30,271 bases of DNA from DASYQD01 sp036005845 (lineage in GTDB: Bacteria; Acidobacteriota; Thermoanaerobaculia; Multivoradales; JAIOJS01): positions 1 to 30,271 of the forward strand of contig DASYQD010000113.1 in the NCBI GenBank assembly GCA_036005845.1, in the 5' to 3' direction. Every line of letters starts with the position of its first letter. Positions within the stretch are counted from its first letter, which is position 1. This document shows positions 1 through 8,292 of the stretch, in pieces. The notes under the pieces were generated by a model. It had not been told where the DNA came from. It did not search any database and saw only the letters and a list, made by a program, of their open reading frames with translations. A program made the translations under genes and the position numbers.

Positions 1-22
1 GAGGGCGCGCCGGGCGGAGGGC

Positions 23-56
23 TCCCACCGCGCGCAGCGAAGCGAGCACGGTGGGA
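23..56. repeat. Inverted repeat with a GCGAAGCGAGC-type loop
   Basis: An 8-bp perfect inverted repeat (TCCCACCG at 23-30, CGGTGGGA at 49-56) encloses an 18-nt loop that contains AGCGAAGCGAGC. It lies just beyond the 3' end of the minus-strand DUF5916 gene. No T-run follows on either strand, so it is not a canonical intrinsic terminator. The loop resembles that of the hairpin at 28871-28906, so both may be members of a dispersed REP-like family. The rest of 1-148 shows nothing recognisable. Confidence 0.4.
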
Positions 57-148
57 TACCGACCGGCAGGCGGGGACCCACAGCGCGGCGCCGCCGAGAT
101 GCGCAACCGCCGGCCGAAGTCACCGCCTCGCTCGCCCTCGCCCTCGCG

Positions 149-2482
149 CTACCAAAGAAACGCGTACCCCACCTTGACGAAGAACGTCCGATCCGTCCTC
201 GTCAGGTCGACGTTGCGCACGCCCTCCTGCTCGAAGCCCAGCGCGTTGTCCGAGTAGCCGACGAACAACACCGTCTGCGGATTCAGCTTGTAAGAGAACA
301 GCAGCTGCGACAGCAGCGTCTCGGTGTCGTTGCGCACCGGGAAACCGTAGAGCGCCGGGTTCTGCTCCAAATCGCGGTATTGCACGATCGCCCGCACGAA
401 CGAGCGCACGTTGAAGTTGTAGATCGCGCGCAGCTGCGTGAGGTTGACGGTGAACAGCTCCTGGCCGCCCTCGACCTCCAGCCGCTGGTAGCTGTGGGAG
501 AGCCGCGTATTGAGGTGACTGCCGAGCTTGAGCTCGACCGCCGGGATGAGACGCACCTCGTCCGCCGGACGGTTGTTGGCGAAGTCGATCGTCTCGCCGA
601 CGCGTGTCGTCAGGTCGAGCTTGACCGCGCCGCTCGGTTGCGCGCCGAGCACCAGTCGCCACCACTCGAGACCTTCATGAAGTACCTCGTGCAGTCGGTC
701 GCCGATGAGGAACTTCTCGCGCCCCAGGGTCAGACCGACGGTCGACTGCCACGGCCCGAGGAAGGTGCCGAACAGGTACTGCCCGTCGTCGGTGAGCTCT
801 CCGCGCTGGTCCTCGGTGCGCGTCGCCTCGCCGCCGATCTCGAGCCGCGTCCAGCGCGCGCCCGGCTTGGGCCAGAAGCGGCGCGTCAGGTTGGCGTCGG
901 CGGTGCGCACGTCGACGCGGCCGACGAAGCCGCTATCGGCGCGGAACCCCTCGTCGAGGTCCTGCAGGAAGAGGTTGCCGCCCCAGTTGCGGCTGAAGTG
1001 GTTGTACGACGCCTGCCAGCCGTTGCCGTCGAAGGAGCCGAGCGGCTGTCCGAAATCGAGCGCCACCGCGCGCGGGTAGCCGGTGTCGGAGTGCAGGTAC
1101 TGCACGGAGAGCGAGTCGGTGTCGCTCATCTGGAAGAAGCCGTCGAGACCGGCGACGCGGTTGTGGTAGCCGTCCTGGCCCTCGCGTCCGGCGTAGAGCA
1201 CGCCGACGGTCGACTGCGACAAGACGTCGCGCCGGTAGCGCACGACGCCCGCCGTGACGTCGCCCGGCGCGAAGCCGAAGTCGGTGCCCTGGTTCGACGG
1301 GATGAGGAAGTTGTTGACGCGGTCCGAGGTGACGAAAATGCCGCCGCCGTTGGGGCCCGACTTGCCGGTGGCCTTGAGGCCCCACTTGGGATCGGCGACG
1401 GTGCGGGTGAAGACCGCCTGCAGCGGCGTGGCGAAGAACTCGCTGCCTTCGAGGAAGAAGGGCCGCTTCTCGGGGAAGAAGAGGGCGAAGCGCTCGTTGA
1501 CGTCGAGCTGCGCCGCGTCGGCCTCGACCTGCGAGAAGTCGGGATTGACCGCCGCGCCCAGCGAGACGTTCGGTGTGATGCCCCAGCGCGCGGTGAGGCC
1601 AGCGTCGGCCTTGGCGTCTCCGGAGTCGAAGCTGCCATTCGGGAACCCGGCGCGCACGTCGGTGCGGTGGCCGGTCACCGTCGGGTCGAGCTCGACGTTG
1701 CGGCCGGGCTCGACGCCGGCGAAGCCGACGTACTTGTTGTACTGGCAGAACTGGCAGCCGCGGTCGCGGTCGGTCGGGTGGTCGGCCATGCGGTGGCGCA
1801 CGTTGCGCGGCCAGGAGCGGCCGAGCTCCATGCTCCACGTCAGCTCGCGGCCGCCGCTGGGGAAACGGATCTGCTTGAAGGGGATGGCGACCTCGACGAC
1901 GTAGCCGTCCTCGGTGATGCGGCCGGCCGAGGCCCAGATGAGGTCGAACGACCAGTCCTCACCGCCGGCGCCGTTGATGGCGTCGGCCTGCACTCCCAGC
2001 GGGTTGATGCGGAACTGGTAGGCGCGGCGTTCGTCGTTGAAGGTGTCGATGAGGAAGACGACGTGATCGTCCTGCACGAAGGTGTCGATGGAGTCGCGGT
2101 CCATCAGGTGGGCGCGGATCTCCCGCGGCTTGGGGTCGTGCGCGCGGAAGGCGACGTAGACGTTGTCGCCGTCGTAGGTGACGAGCCCTTCGGTGGCGAC
2201 CGGCGGCTCGGTGTTGTCGCCGGGCGTCCACTCGTAACGGATGGGGACGGAGGTGGCCTGCTGCCAGGCCTCTTCGTCGAGCACGCCGTCGATCTTGATC
2301 GCCGATGCCGCGCGGGAGACGCGAAAGGTCTGGCGTATGTCGGCGGCGGTTGCAGGCGCCGCCGGGGCCTCGGCCGCCGCGGGAGTCGGCGCGGGAGCGG
2401 GCTCCTGGCCGGCGGCAGTCCGGACCAGACCGATCGAGAGGCTCACGGCGACGGCAAGAGAACGTAGATACCGGTGATGCAT
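149..2482 (-). CDS. CBM9-like / DUF5916 outer-membrane protein
   Basis: This 777-aa secreted protein starts at the ATG at 2482, chosen because a strong GAGGAGG ribosome site sits just upstream and a signal peptide follows (hydrophobic residues 9-24, ending near AAG). A Pro/Ala-rich linker (about 28-47) leads to a carbohydrate-binding family-9-like domain (about 55-250), with the typical start AIKIDGVLDEEAW. The rest matches the DUF5916 layout: long runs of alternating beta strands and a final VGYAFLW, an aromatic C-terminal residue as expected for an outer-membrane beta-barrel. The frame stays open upstream of 2482, but that extension has no signal peptide. The precise function is unknown; DUF5916 proteins are thought to sit in the outer membrane and may bind or take up glycans or peptides. 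The gene is divergent from a membrane-bound regulator. Confidence 0.8.
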   Translation of the reverse strand: MHHRYLRSLAVAVSLSIGLVRTAAGQEPAPAPTPAAAEAPAAPATAADIRQTFRVSRAASAIKIDGVLDEEAWQQATSVPIRYEWTPGDNTEPPVATEGLVTYDGDNVYVAFRAHDPKPREIRAHLMDRDSIDTFVQDDHVVFLIDTFNDERRAYQFRINPLGVQADAINGAGGEDWSFDLIWASAGRITEDGYVVEVAIPFKQIRFPSGGRELTWSMELGRSWPRNVRHRMADHPTDRDRGCQFCQYNKYVGFAGVEPGRNVELDPTVTGHRTDVRAGFPNGSFDSGDAKADAGLTARWGITPNVSLGAAVNPDFSQVEADAAQLDVNERFALFFPEKRPFFLEGSEFFATPLQAVFTRTVADPKWGLKATGKSGPNGGGIFVTSDRVNNFLIPSNQGTDFGFAPGDVTAGVVRYRRDVLSQSTVGVLYAGREGQDGYHNRVAGLDGFFQMSDTDSLSVQYLHSDTGYPRAVALDFGQPLGSFDGNGWQASYNHFSRNWGGNLFLQDLDEGFRADSGFVGRVDVRTADANLTRRFWPKPGARWTRLEIGGEATRTEDQRGELTDDGQYLFGTFLGPWQSTVGLTLGREKFLIGDRLHEVLHEGLEWWRLVLGAQPSGAVKLDLTTRVGETIDFANNRPADEVRLIPAVELKLGSHLNTRLSHSYQRLEVEGGQELFTVNLTQLRAIYNFNVRSFVRAIVQYRDLEQNPALYGFPVRNDTETLLSQLLFSYKLNPQTVLFVGYSDNALGFEQEGVRNVDLTRTDRTFFVKVGYAFLW

Positions 2483-2584
2483 GCTGTCCTCCTCAGGGCG
2501 AGAGGGAAACTTCGGCGCGATTTGGCCGTTATCCCTCCAGCGCCCATCTGTACGTGCAGTGTGGCCCGCCGCCGCAGAGGAGTC

Positions 2585-2614
2585 CTGAACCTGGGTCGAG
2601 GAAACCCGTAAGAT
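2585..2614 (+). promoter_or_regulatory. Possible sigma70-type promoter of the wHTH-TolB gene
   Basis: CTGAAC (2585-2590), an 18-bp spacer and TAAGAT (2609-2614) form a moderate sigma70-like promoter. It would give a leader of about 30 nt before the ATG at 2652. It lies in the 169-bp divergent region shared with the DUF5916 gene. This is a by-eye match only. Confidence 0.35.
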
Positions 2615-2651
2615 TCTTCGGGCAAGCCCGCAATCGCCTGCAAACGCCGAG

Positions 2652-4970
2652 ATGACGCCCCGCGAGCACGCCGCCGTCAGCCTGCATCCTGCCGCCGAGA
2701 CGGTGGTCGGCTTCGGCCCCTTCCGCTTCGACCGCGGCAACGGCCTGCTGTCGCGCGGCGGCGAGGAGCTGCCGCTGCCGCCGCGGGCCTTGGCGGTGCT
2801 CTCGGTGCTCGTCGAGCGCGCCGGCCGCGTCGTCAGCAAGCATGAGCTGCTACAGGTGGCCTGGAACGGCGCCTACGTCACCGAGACCTCGCTCTCCGAG
2901 GCGGTGAGCCTGCTGCGGCAGACGCTCGGCGACGACTCGCAGCGGCCGATCTACATCCAGACCGTGCACCGGCGGGGCTACCGCTTCATCGCGCCGCTGC
3001 GCGTCGAAGAGCCGGCGCCGCGGCTGGCTCCGCAGCGCCTCGACGACGCGCGTCCCGCGCCTTCGCCGCCCGCGCGCGAGCCGGCGGCCTGGCCGGCTGC
3101 CGTGCTGCCGCTCTCGCTCGAGGCGGCGTCCGCCGCCGCGGCTGCGGCACCCGCCCTCGCTCACCGCGAAGATGCAGCGCCGGTCGTTTCGCGCTCGCGA
3201 CACGTTCTCCGCCTCGTCGCGCTCGGGCTCGGTATCGCCGCGCTCGTCGTCGCGGCCGTGGCCGGCGGTTTCCTCGCCGCCCGCCGCTCGGCGCCCCGCG
3301 CCGCAACGGCCGCGCCCACGCGCTTCGCCTTCGCGCCGCCGGGCGCCTGGAAGCTTGTCGCCCACCGCCCCAGCCTCGCCGTCTCGCCCGACGGCCGCCG
3401 TATCGTCTTCACCGCCTTCACCACCGCCGCCGGCAAGAACGAGCGCAACGCACTCTTCCTGCGCGACCTCGAGACCCTCGGCAGCCGCGAGCTGCCGGGC
3501 ACCTCGGGTGCGCATGCGCCCTTCTTCTCACCCGACGGCCGCGCGGTCGGCTACTTCGCCGACGGCCAGCTCCGACGCGTGGCGCTCGCCGGCGGGCCGC
3601 CGGTGACGATAGCGCCCGCCTACGGCGAGGGCGGCAGCTGGGGCGACGACGGCACCATCGTCTTCGCCTCCGGGCGACCCACCGCGCTCTTCCGCGTACC
3701 GGCCGCGGGCGGAAAGCCGCAACGGCTCACCACTCCCAAGGCGAGCACCGGCGAGGTGGAGCACTGGTGGCCGCAGCTGCTGCCCGGCTCCGAGGCCGTG
3801 ATCTTCACCGCCTGGTCGACGACGCTCTACGACGCCCGCGTCGAGTGGCTGTCGCTGCGCAGCGGCGAGCGGCGCACCTTGGTCGTCGGCGGCGCCGCCG
3901 GCCGCTACGCCGACGGCCGCCTCCTGTGGGCGCGTCCCGACGGCACCGTCGTCGCGGCACCCTTCGACCCGCGCTCGTCGCGCCTGCTCGCCGAGCCGGC
4001 GCCGCTGCTCGCCGACGTGGTGCCGCATCCGTTCTACGCCTTCGCGCAGCTCGCCGTCGGCGGCGACACGCTGGTCTACCTGCCGGGCACCGCGACGCCG
4101 ATGGGCGAGCGCCGCCTCGCCCGCCTCGACGGCGACGCCGAGCAGCGGCTGCCCATACCGTCCCGCTTCTTCCGCAACCTCAAGACCGGGCCGCGAGGCG
4201 GCAGGCTCGCCGCGACGCTCCTCGTCCGCGACCGCTCCGACGTCTGGGTCGTGGATCCGCAAGACGGCGCGATGAGCCGGCTCACCTTCGACGGCTTCAA
4301 CATCGAGCCGGTGTGGTCGCCCGACGGCGCCTGGGTCGCCTACGCCTCGAACCGCTCTGGCCCCTTCAACGTCTACCGCCGCCGCACCGACGGCAGCCAG
4401 CCGGCCGAGCGCCTGCTGACGAGCCCGCACCACCAGCACCCGACATCGTGGTCGCCAGACGGCCGCGAGATGATGATCGGCGAGGTCGGCGACGACACCG
4501 GCTTCGACCTCTGGGTGCTCGACCTGCAGACGCGGCGGCCGCGGCCGCTGCTGCGCACGCCCGCCAACGAGCTCTACGCCGTCTGGTCGCCCGACGGGCG
4601 CTGGTTCGCCTACATGAGCGACGAGGGCGGCCAGTATGAGATTTACGTGCGCAGCTACCCCGACATGGGCGGAAGGTGGCAAATCTCGACCGACGGCGGC
4701 TACGGCGCCTTCTGGTCGCTCGACGGCCGTACGCTCTACTTCCACCACGAAGGTGACGTCTGGGCGGTGCCGGTGGCACCATCCGGTCGCGAGCTGCACC
4801 CGGGCCCGGCGCGTCAGGTGACTCACCGCGACGACATCGAGCTCGGCGCGCCGGCGCCGGGCGCCGGCATCTACGCCATCCTCGAGCAGCGGCCCTCCGA
4901 TGCCAAGGAGACGCCGCCCGAGGTGCGCCTGGTGAGCGGCTGGCAGGCCACCCTTCCGCCGCTGCGCTGA
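2652..4970 (+). CDS. Transmembrane winged-helix regulator with TolB-like beta-propeller
   Basis: This 772-aa one-component regulator has ToxR/CadC-like topology. Residues about 18-117 form an OmpR-type winged-helix DNA-binding domain: FGPFRFD, then LPPRALAVLSVLVE, SKHELLQVAW, and the wing signature VHRRGYRFIAP. A Pro/Ala-rich linker leads to one transmembrane helix (about 186-210). The C-terminal 540 residues carry repeated WD40/TolB-type blades with SPDGR motifs (for example SPDGRRIVF, SPDGAWVAYASNRSG, SPDGRWFAYMSDEGG), predicted to be periplasmic. The start codon fits the domain start, though the ribosome site is weak. Such fusions are common in Acidobacteriota. The ligand is unknown. The divergent DUF5916 gene is an obvious candidate target. 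Confidence 0.85.
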   Translation: MTPREHAAVSLHPAAETVVGFGPFRFDRGNGLLSRGGEELPLPPRALAVLSVLVERAGRVVSKHELLQVAWNGAYVTETSLSEAVSLLRQTLGDDSQRPIYIQTVHRRGYRFIAPLRVEEPAPRLAPQRLDDARPAPSPPAREPAAWPAAVLPLSLEAASAAAAAAPALAHREDAAPVVSRSRHVLRLVALGLGIAALVVAAVAGGFLAARRSAPRAATAAPTRFAFAPPGAWKLVAHRPSLAVSPDGRRIVFTAFTTAAGKNERNALFLRDLETLGSRELPGTSGAHAPFFSPDGRAVGYFADGQLRRVALAGGPPVTIAPAYGEGGSWGDDGTIVFASGRPTALFRVPAAGGKPQRLTTPKASTGEVEHWWPQLLPGSEAVIFTAWSTTLYDARVEWLSLRSGERRTLVVGGAAGRYADGRLLWARPDGTVVAAPFDPRSSRLLAEPAPLLADVVPHPFYAFAQLAVGGDTLVYLPGTATPMGERRLARLDGDAEQRLPIPSRFFRNLKTGPRGGRLAATLLVRDRSDVWVVDPQDGAMSRLTFDGFNIEPVWSPDGAWVAYASNRSGPFNVYRRRTDGSQPAERLLTSPHHQHPTSWSPDGREMMIGEVGDDTGFDLWVLDLQTRRPRPLLRTPANELYAVWSPDGRWFAYMSDEGGQYEIYVRSYPDMGGRWQISTDGGYGAFWSLDGRTLYFHHEGDVWAVPVAPSGRELHPGPARQVTHRDDIELGAPAPGAGIYAILEQRPSDAKETPPEVRLVSGWQATLPPLR

Positions 4971-4994
4971 CCGCCTCCGCGGCGCCGGAGCGGT
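4970..4994 (+). terminator. GC-rich hairpin after the wHTH-TolB gene, no U-tract
   Basis: ACCG-C-CTCCG pairs with CGGAG-CGGT around a 6-nt loop, giving 9 bp with one bulge. It begins in the stop codon of the regulator gene. No T-run follows, so termination would be weak or factor-assisted. A possible extended -10 (TGGTAGCAT, 4994-5002) for the next gene lies immediately behind it. Confidence 0.3.
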
Positions 4995-5067
4995 GGTAGC
5001 ATCCGGCCGACCCGCGTAACAGCTGCCGCCACGCGGAACGCGCCCGGCGACCGGGGCGACAGGCGGC

Positions 5068-5874
5068 GTGCGGCGCCCATCCGACGCCCATCCGATGGCC
5101 GAGCCCGACTCGATCGCGCCCGCTGCTCCAGATGCTCCCGCGGCCCTCGAAGCACGCGCGGCCGGCGCCTCGCATCGCCGCGGCCGCGGCTGGCTGAAGC
5201 TGCTCGTCGCCGCCGCGGTCGTCGTCGCGCTGGTGCTCGCCGGGCGGCAGCTCGGCGGCGTCGTGGCGGAGGGCGCGCGGCGGATCCAGGGACTCGGCGC
5301 TTGGGCGCCGCTCGCCTTCGTCGCCGCCTACGCGCTGGGCGCGGTGGCGTTCGTGCCCGGCTCGGTGCTGACGCTCGCCGGCGGCGCGCTCTTCGGGCTC
5401 TGGCGCGGCACGCTCTACGTCTTCGCCGGCGCCACGCTCGGCGCCTGCGCCGCGTTCCTCGTCGCGCGCTACCTCGCCCGCCGGGCCGTCGAGCGCCGCA
5501 TCGCGCGTAACCCGCGCTTCGCCGCCGTCGATCGCGCCGTGGCGCTCGAGGGACGGAAGATCGTCTTCCTGCTCCGGCTCTCGCCCGTCTTCCCGTTCAA
5601 CCTGCTCAACTACGCCCTCGGCCTGACCCGCGTGCGCTTCGCCGACTACGCCGTCGCCTCGCTGGGGATGCTGCCCGGCACCATCCTCTACGTCTACTAC
5701 GGCAAGGTGCTCGGCGACGTGGCGCGCGTGGCCGGCGGCGTCGGAGCACACCGCGACGCCGGCTACTGGTCGGTGCTCGCGCTCGGTCTGCTCGCCACCG
5801 TCGCCGTCACCATCGTCGTCACCCGCACCGCCAGGCGCGCACTGAACCAGGAGATCGAGCATGCTGGCCCTTGA
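5068..5874 (+). CDS. TVP38/TMEM64 (VTT/DedA-superfamily) membrane protein
   Basis: This 268-aa integral membrane protein starts at GTG 5068; an in-frame ATG at 5095 (259 aa) is equally possible and neither has a clear ribosome site. Family signatures are clear: VPGSVLTLAGGALFG about one third in, and LRLSPVFPFNLLNYALGLT, the conserved R-x-SP...PF-x-x-x-NY-x-x-GLT stretch of VTT proteins. Hydrophobic segments occur near the N-terminus (WLKLLVAAAVVVALVLAG), around both motifs, and at the C-terminus (VLALGLLATVAVTIVV). Its 3' end overlaps the next gene by 14 bp, implying translational coupling. VTT proteins are linked to lipid scrambling or transport and to membrane-potential maintenance; the substrate here is unknown. 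Confidence 0.9.
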   Translation: MRRPSDAHPMAEPDSIAPAAPDAPAALEARAAGASHRRGRGWLKLLVAAAVVVALVLAGRQLGGVVAEGARRIQGLGAWAPLAFVAAYALGAVAFVPGSVLTLAGGALFGLWRGTLYVFAGATLGACAAFLVARYLARRAVERRIARNPRFAAVDRAVALEGRKIVFLLRLSPVFPFNLLNYALGLTRVRFADYAVASLGMLPGTILYVYYGKVLGDVARVAGGVGAHRDAGYWSVLALGLLATVAVTIVVTRTARRALNQEIEHAGP

Positions 5875-7366
5875 GACGCTGCAACCGCTCGACGAGCACG
5901 ACCGCCGGCTGCTGGCGCAGGTCCACCCCGAGGACTGGCAGAACCCGACGCCGAAGCCGCGCTACGACTTGGTCGTCATCGGCGGCGGCACCGCGGGACT
6001 GGTGTCGGCGGTGGGCGCCGCCGGGCTCGGCGCGCGCGTGGCGCTGGTCGAGCGGGAGCTCCTCGGCGGCGATTGCCTCAACACCGGCTGCGTGCCGAGC
6101 AAAGCGCTGATCGCCGCCTCGCGCGCGTGGCACACCGTGCGCAACGGCGACGACATGGGCGCCGCGCCGCCCATCGGCACCGGCGACTTCTCGCGCGCCA
6201 TGGAGCGCGTGCGGCGGCTGCGTGCCGACATCGCGCCCAACGACGGCGCGCCGCGGCTGCGCGATCTCGGCATCGACGTCTTCCTCGGCAGCGCCCGTTT
6301 CGTCGCCGCCAACGCGGTCGAGGTCGACGGCGCCCGGCTCGCCTTCAAGCGCGCCGTCATCGCCACCGGTGCCCGCGCCGCGGTGCCGCCGATCCCCGGC
6401 CTCGCCGATGCCGGCTACCTCACGCACGAGACGATCTTTTCGCTCACCCAGCTGCCGCGGCGACTGGTGGTGATCGGCGCCGGGCCGATCGGCTGCGAGC
6501 TGGCCCAGGCGTTCGGCCGCCTCGGTTCGCAGGTCACGATCTTCGACGCCATGCCGCGCGTGCTGCCGCACGAGGACGCCGACGCCGCGGCCCTGCTCGC
6601 CGACGTGCTGCGCCGCGAGAGCGTGCGGCTCGAGCTGGGAGGCAAGATCGAAGACGTCCAGGCGAAAGGCCCCGTGCGCGTCGTGCGCTTCGGCCGCGAC
6701 GAGCGCATCGGCGCCGAGGAAGTGCTCGTCGCCACCGGCCGCGTCGCCAACGTCGACGGCCTCGGCCTCGAAGCGGCGGGCATCGAGCACGACGCGAAGG
6801 GGGTCAAGATCGACGACCACCTGCGCACCACCAACCCGCGCGTGTATGCCTGTGGAGACGTCGCCTCGCCGGTGCAGTTCACCCACGCCGCCGACGCGCA
6901 GGCGCGCATGGTGCTGCGCAACGCCTTCTTCCATGGCCGCGGCAAGCTCTCCGAGCTGCTCATCCCCTCGTGCACCTTCACCAGCCCCGAGGTGGCCCAC
7001 GTCGGCCTGCTGCCCGCGCAGGCCGAGGAGCAGGGGCACAAGGTGCAGACGATCCGCGTCGACATGGGCGAGGTCGACCGCGCCCGCCTCGACGGCACCA
7101 CGGACGGTTTCCTCAAGCTGCACGTCAAGGCGGGGAGCGACAAGCTGCTCGGCGCCACCGTCGTGGCGGCGCGCGCCGGCGACCTCATCGCCGAGCTGTG
7201 CCTGGCGATGCGCGCCGGCGTCGGCTTGAAGACCATTGCCGACACCATCCACGCCTACCCGACGGAGTCCGAAGTGGTGAAGAAGGCGGCCGACGCCTGG
7301 AACCGCACCCGGCTGACGCCCAAGGCGAAGACGGCCCTCAAGCTCCGCTTCCGGCTATTGCGTTGA
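5861..7366 (+). CDS. FAD-dependent pyridine nucleotide-disulfide oxidoreductase (MerA-like, not a true mercuric reductase)
   Basis: This 501-aa flavoprotein belongs to the glutathione reductase/lipoamide dehydrogenase family. It shows the FAD dinucleotide fold (VVIGGGTAG, about 38-46) and a redox-active disulfide, GGDCLNTGCVPSK, with Cys72 and Cys77. A second NAD(P)H-binding fold follows (VVIGAGPIGCELAQ, about 203-216), then the ACGDVA motif and a C-terminal dimerisation domain with the active-site His in HAYPTESE (His464). It lacks an N-terminal heavy-metal-associated domain, and it lacks the C-terminal vicinal cysteines that bind Hg(II) in MerA. The start overlaps the TVP38/TMEM64 gene by 14 bp. 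The two proteins also occur fused in other bacteria (family knowledge), which suggests a joint membrane redox task of unknown substrate. Confidence 0.9.
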   Translation: MLALETLQPLDEHDRRLLAQVHPEDWQNPTPKPRYDLVVIGGGTAGLVSAVGAAGLGARVALVERELLGGDCLNTGCVPSKALIAASRAWHTVRNGDDMGAAPPIGTGDFSRAMERVRRLRADIAPNDGAPRLRDLGIDVFLGSARFVAANAVEVDGARLAFKRAVIATGARAAVPPIPGLADAGYLTHETIFSLTQLPRRLVVIGAGPIGCELAQAFGRLGSQVTIFDAMPRVLPHEDADAAALLADVLRRESVRLELGGKIEDVQAKGPVRVVRFGRDERIGAEEVLVATGRVANVDGLGLEAAGIEHDAKGVKIDDHLRTTNPRVYACGDVASPVQFTHAADAQARMVLRNAFFHGRGKLSELLIPSCTFTSPEVAHVGLLPAQAEEQGHKVQTIRVDMGEVDRARLDGTTDGFLKLHVKAGSDKLLGATVVAARAGDLIAELCLAMRAGVGLKTIADTIHAYPTESEVVKKAADAWNRTRLTPKAKTALKLRFRLLR

Positions 7367-7391
7367 GCCGGCGTCGGTTCACACATAGAAT
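7363..7391 (+). promoter_or_regulatory. Sigma70-type promoter of the Crp/Fnr gene
   Basis: TTGAGC (7363-7368), a 17-bp spacer and TAGAAT (7386-7391) form one of the best sigma70-like promoters in the window. Transcription would start near 7398, leaving a leader of about 65 nt before the ATG at 7464. The -35 box overlaps the stop codon of the upstream oxidoreductase gene. Confidence 0.55.
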
Positions 7392-7463
7392 GCCGCTGCC
7401 GGCGGGATGCAATCCCGATCGCGCCGGCTCCCGATCCCAGTTGCGTGTGACCTGCTGATCTCA

Positions 7464-8156
7464 ATGGCTGCCTTCGAGGACCCGAACGAGCTGGCGAAGT
7501 TCCCTCTCTTCGAGGGGATCCCGAGCGAAGACCTCGCGCGGTTGAACGACCAGCTCCGCCGCCGCACCTTCCCCGCCGGCACGCGGGTGATGAGCGCGCA
7601 GCAGCCCGGCGAGTCGCTCTTCCTCGTGCTGCAGGGCTCGGTGAAGATCCAGCTCGACCGCGAGGACGGCACCGAGATCACGCTGGCGCTGCTCGGCCCC
7701 GGCGATACCGTCGGCGAGATGAGTCTCGTCGAGCGTGAGGGGCGCTCGGCCAACGTGGTGACGCTCGAGGACACCACCTTCCTGTGGATGGACCGCGCCT
7801 CCTTCCTCGACGCGCTGACCTCGATGACGCAGCTCACCTACAACCTCGTGCGCCAGCTCTCGTCGCGGCTGCGGCTCGCCAACCAGAACATCCAGGCGCT
7901 GTCGACCCTCGACGTGGCGGGACGCGTGGCGCGGCAGATCCTCGTCTTCGCCGACCAGTACGGGCGCCAGGACGCGCAGGGCATTCGCATCCCGGTGCCG
8001 CTCACGCAGAGCGACATCGCCGAGATGGTGGGCGCCACGCGCGAGCGCGTCAACCACGCGATGGTGGCGTTCAAGAACTCGGGCGCGCTGTCGGTCGACC
8101 CGCACCACCGCATCACCATCCACGACCGCGCCGCGCTCGCCGAACGCTGCCGGTAG
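7464..8156 (+). CDS. Crp/Fnr-family transcription regulator
   Basis: This is a 230-aa regulator of normal family length. Residues about 10-125 are a cyclic-nucleotide-binding-type beta-roll: FPLFEGIPSEDL, LFLVLQGSVKI, then GEMSLVEREGRSANV, where Glu85 and Arg94-Ser95 match the cyclic-nucleotide phosphate contacts of E. coli CRP. A long dimerisation helix is followed by a Crp-type helix-turn-helix (LTQSDIAEMVGATRERVNHAM). In the recognition helix Arg193 and Glu194 align with CRP Arg180 and Glu181, which read TGTGA half sites; CRP Arg185 is replaced by His198. No N-terminal cysteine cluster is present, so it is not an FNR-type oxygen sensor. The ATG at 7464 was chosen because an upstream in-frame ATG (7407) adds a stretch foreign to the family. 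It has its own promoter. Confidence 0.9.
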   Translation: MAAFEDPNELAKFPLFEGIPSEDLARLNDQLRRRTFPAGTRVMSAQQPGESLFLVLQGSVKIQLDREDGTEITLALLGPGDTVGEMSLVEREGRSANVVTLEDTTFLWMDRASFLDALTSMTQLTYNLVRQLSSRLRLANQNIQALSTLDVAGRVARQILVFADQYGRQDAQGIRIPVPLTQSDIAEMVGATRERVNHAMVAFKNSGALSVDPHHRITIHDRAALAERCR

Positions 8157-8182
8157 CGGTCGCGCACGCGATCGGCGTGCGG

Positions 8183-8198
8183 TCTGTGAAGCGATTCA
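8183..8198 (+). promoter_or_regulatory. CRP-like half-palindrome upstream of the lipoprotein gene
   Basis: TGTGA, 6 bp, then TCATC: the first half site is perfect and the second matches TCA of TCACA. It lies about 40 bp upstream of the candidate promoter at 8223-8250, 27 bp behind the Crp/Fnr gene. By-eye match; a binding role is inferred. Confidence 0.3.
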
Positions 8199-8222
8199 TC
8201 GCCGAGGCGTGACGTGGTCGGC

Positions 8223-8250
8223 TTGCGCGCCGCCGCGGCGCCGCTATCCT
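8223..8250 (+). promoter_or_regulatory. Candidate sigma70-type promoter of the duplicated-domain lipoprotein
   Basis: TTGCGC (8223-8228), a 16-bp spacer and TATCCT (8245-8250). It is followed by a leader of about 35 nt and a clear AGGAGAT ribosome site before the ATG at 8293. Confidence 0.45.
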
Positions 8251-8292
8251 GGAAAGCCCGTGATCGGACACAACAACCCAGGAGATCCGCCG

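Noticed and set aside
380..2467. Long open frame antisense to the DUF5916 gene
   Set aside because: The predicted protein is an Arg/Val/Asp/Glu-rich shadow typical of the reverse strand of GC-rich genes; the DUF5916 frame has a signal peptide, ribosome site and domain match.
5861..7366. Mercuric reductase (merA)
   Set aside because: No heavy-metal-associated domain, no C-terminal vicinal cysteines, no other mer genes nearby.
7464..8156. FNR-type oxygen sensor
   Set aside because: The N-terminal cysteine cluster needed for the iron-sulfur cluster is missing; cyclic-nucleotide contact residues are present instead.
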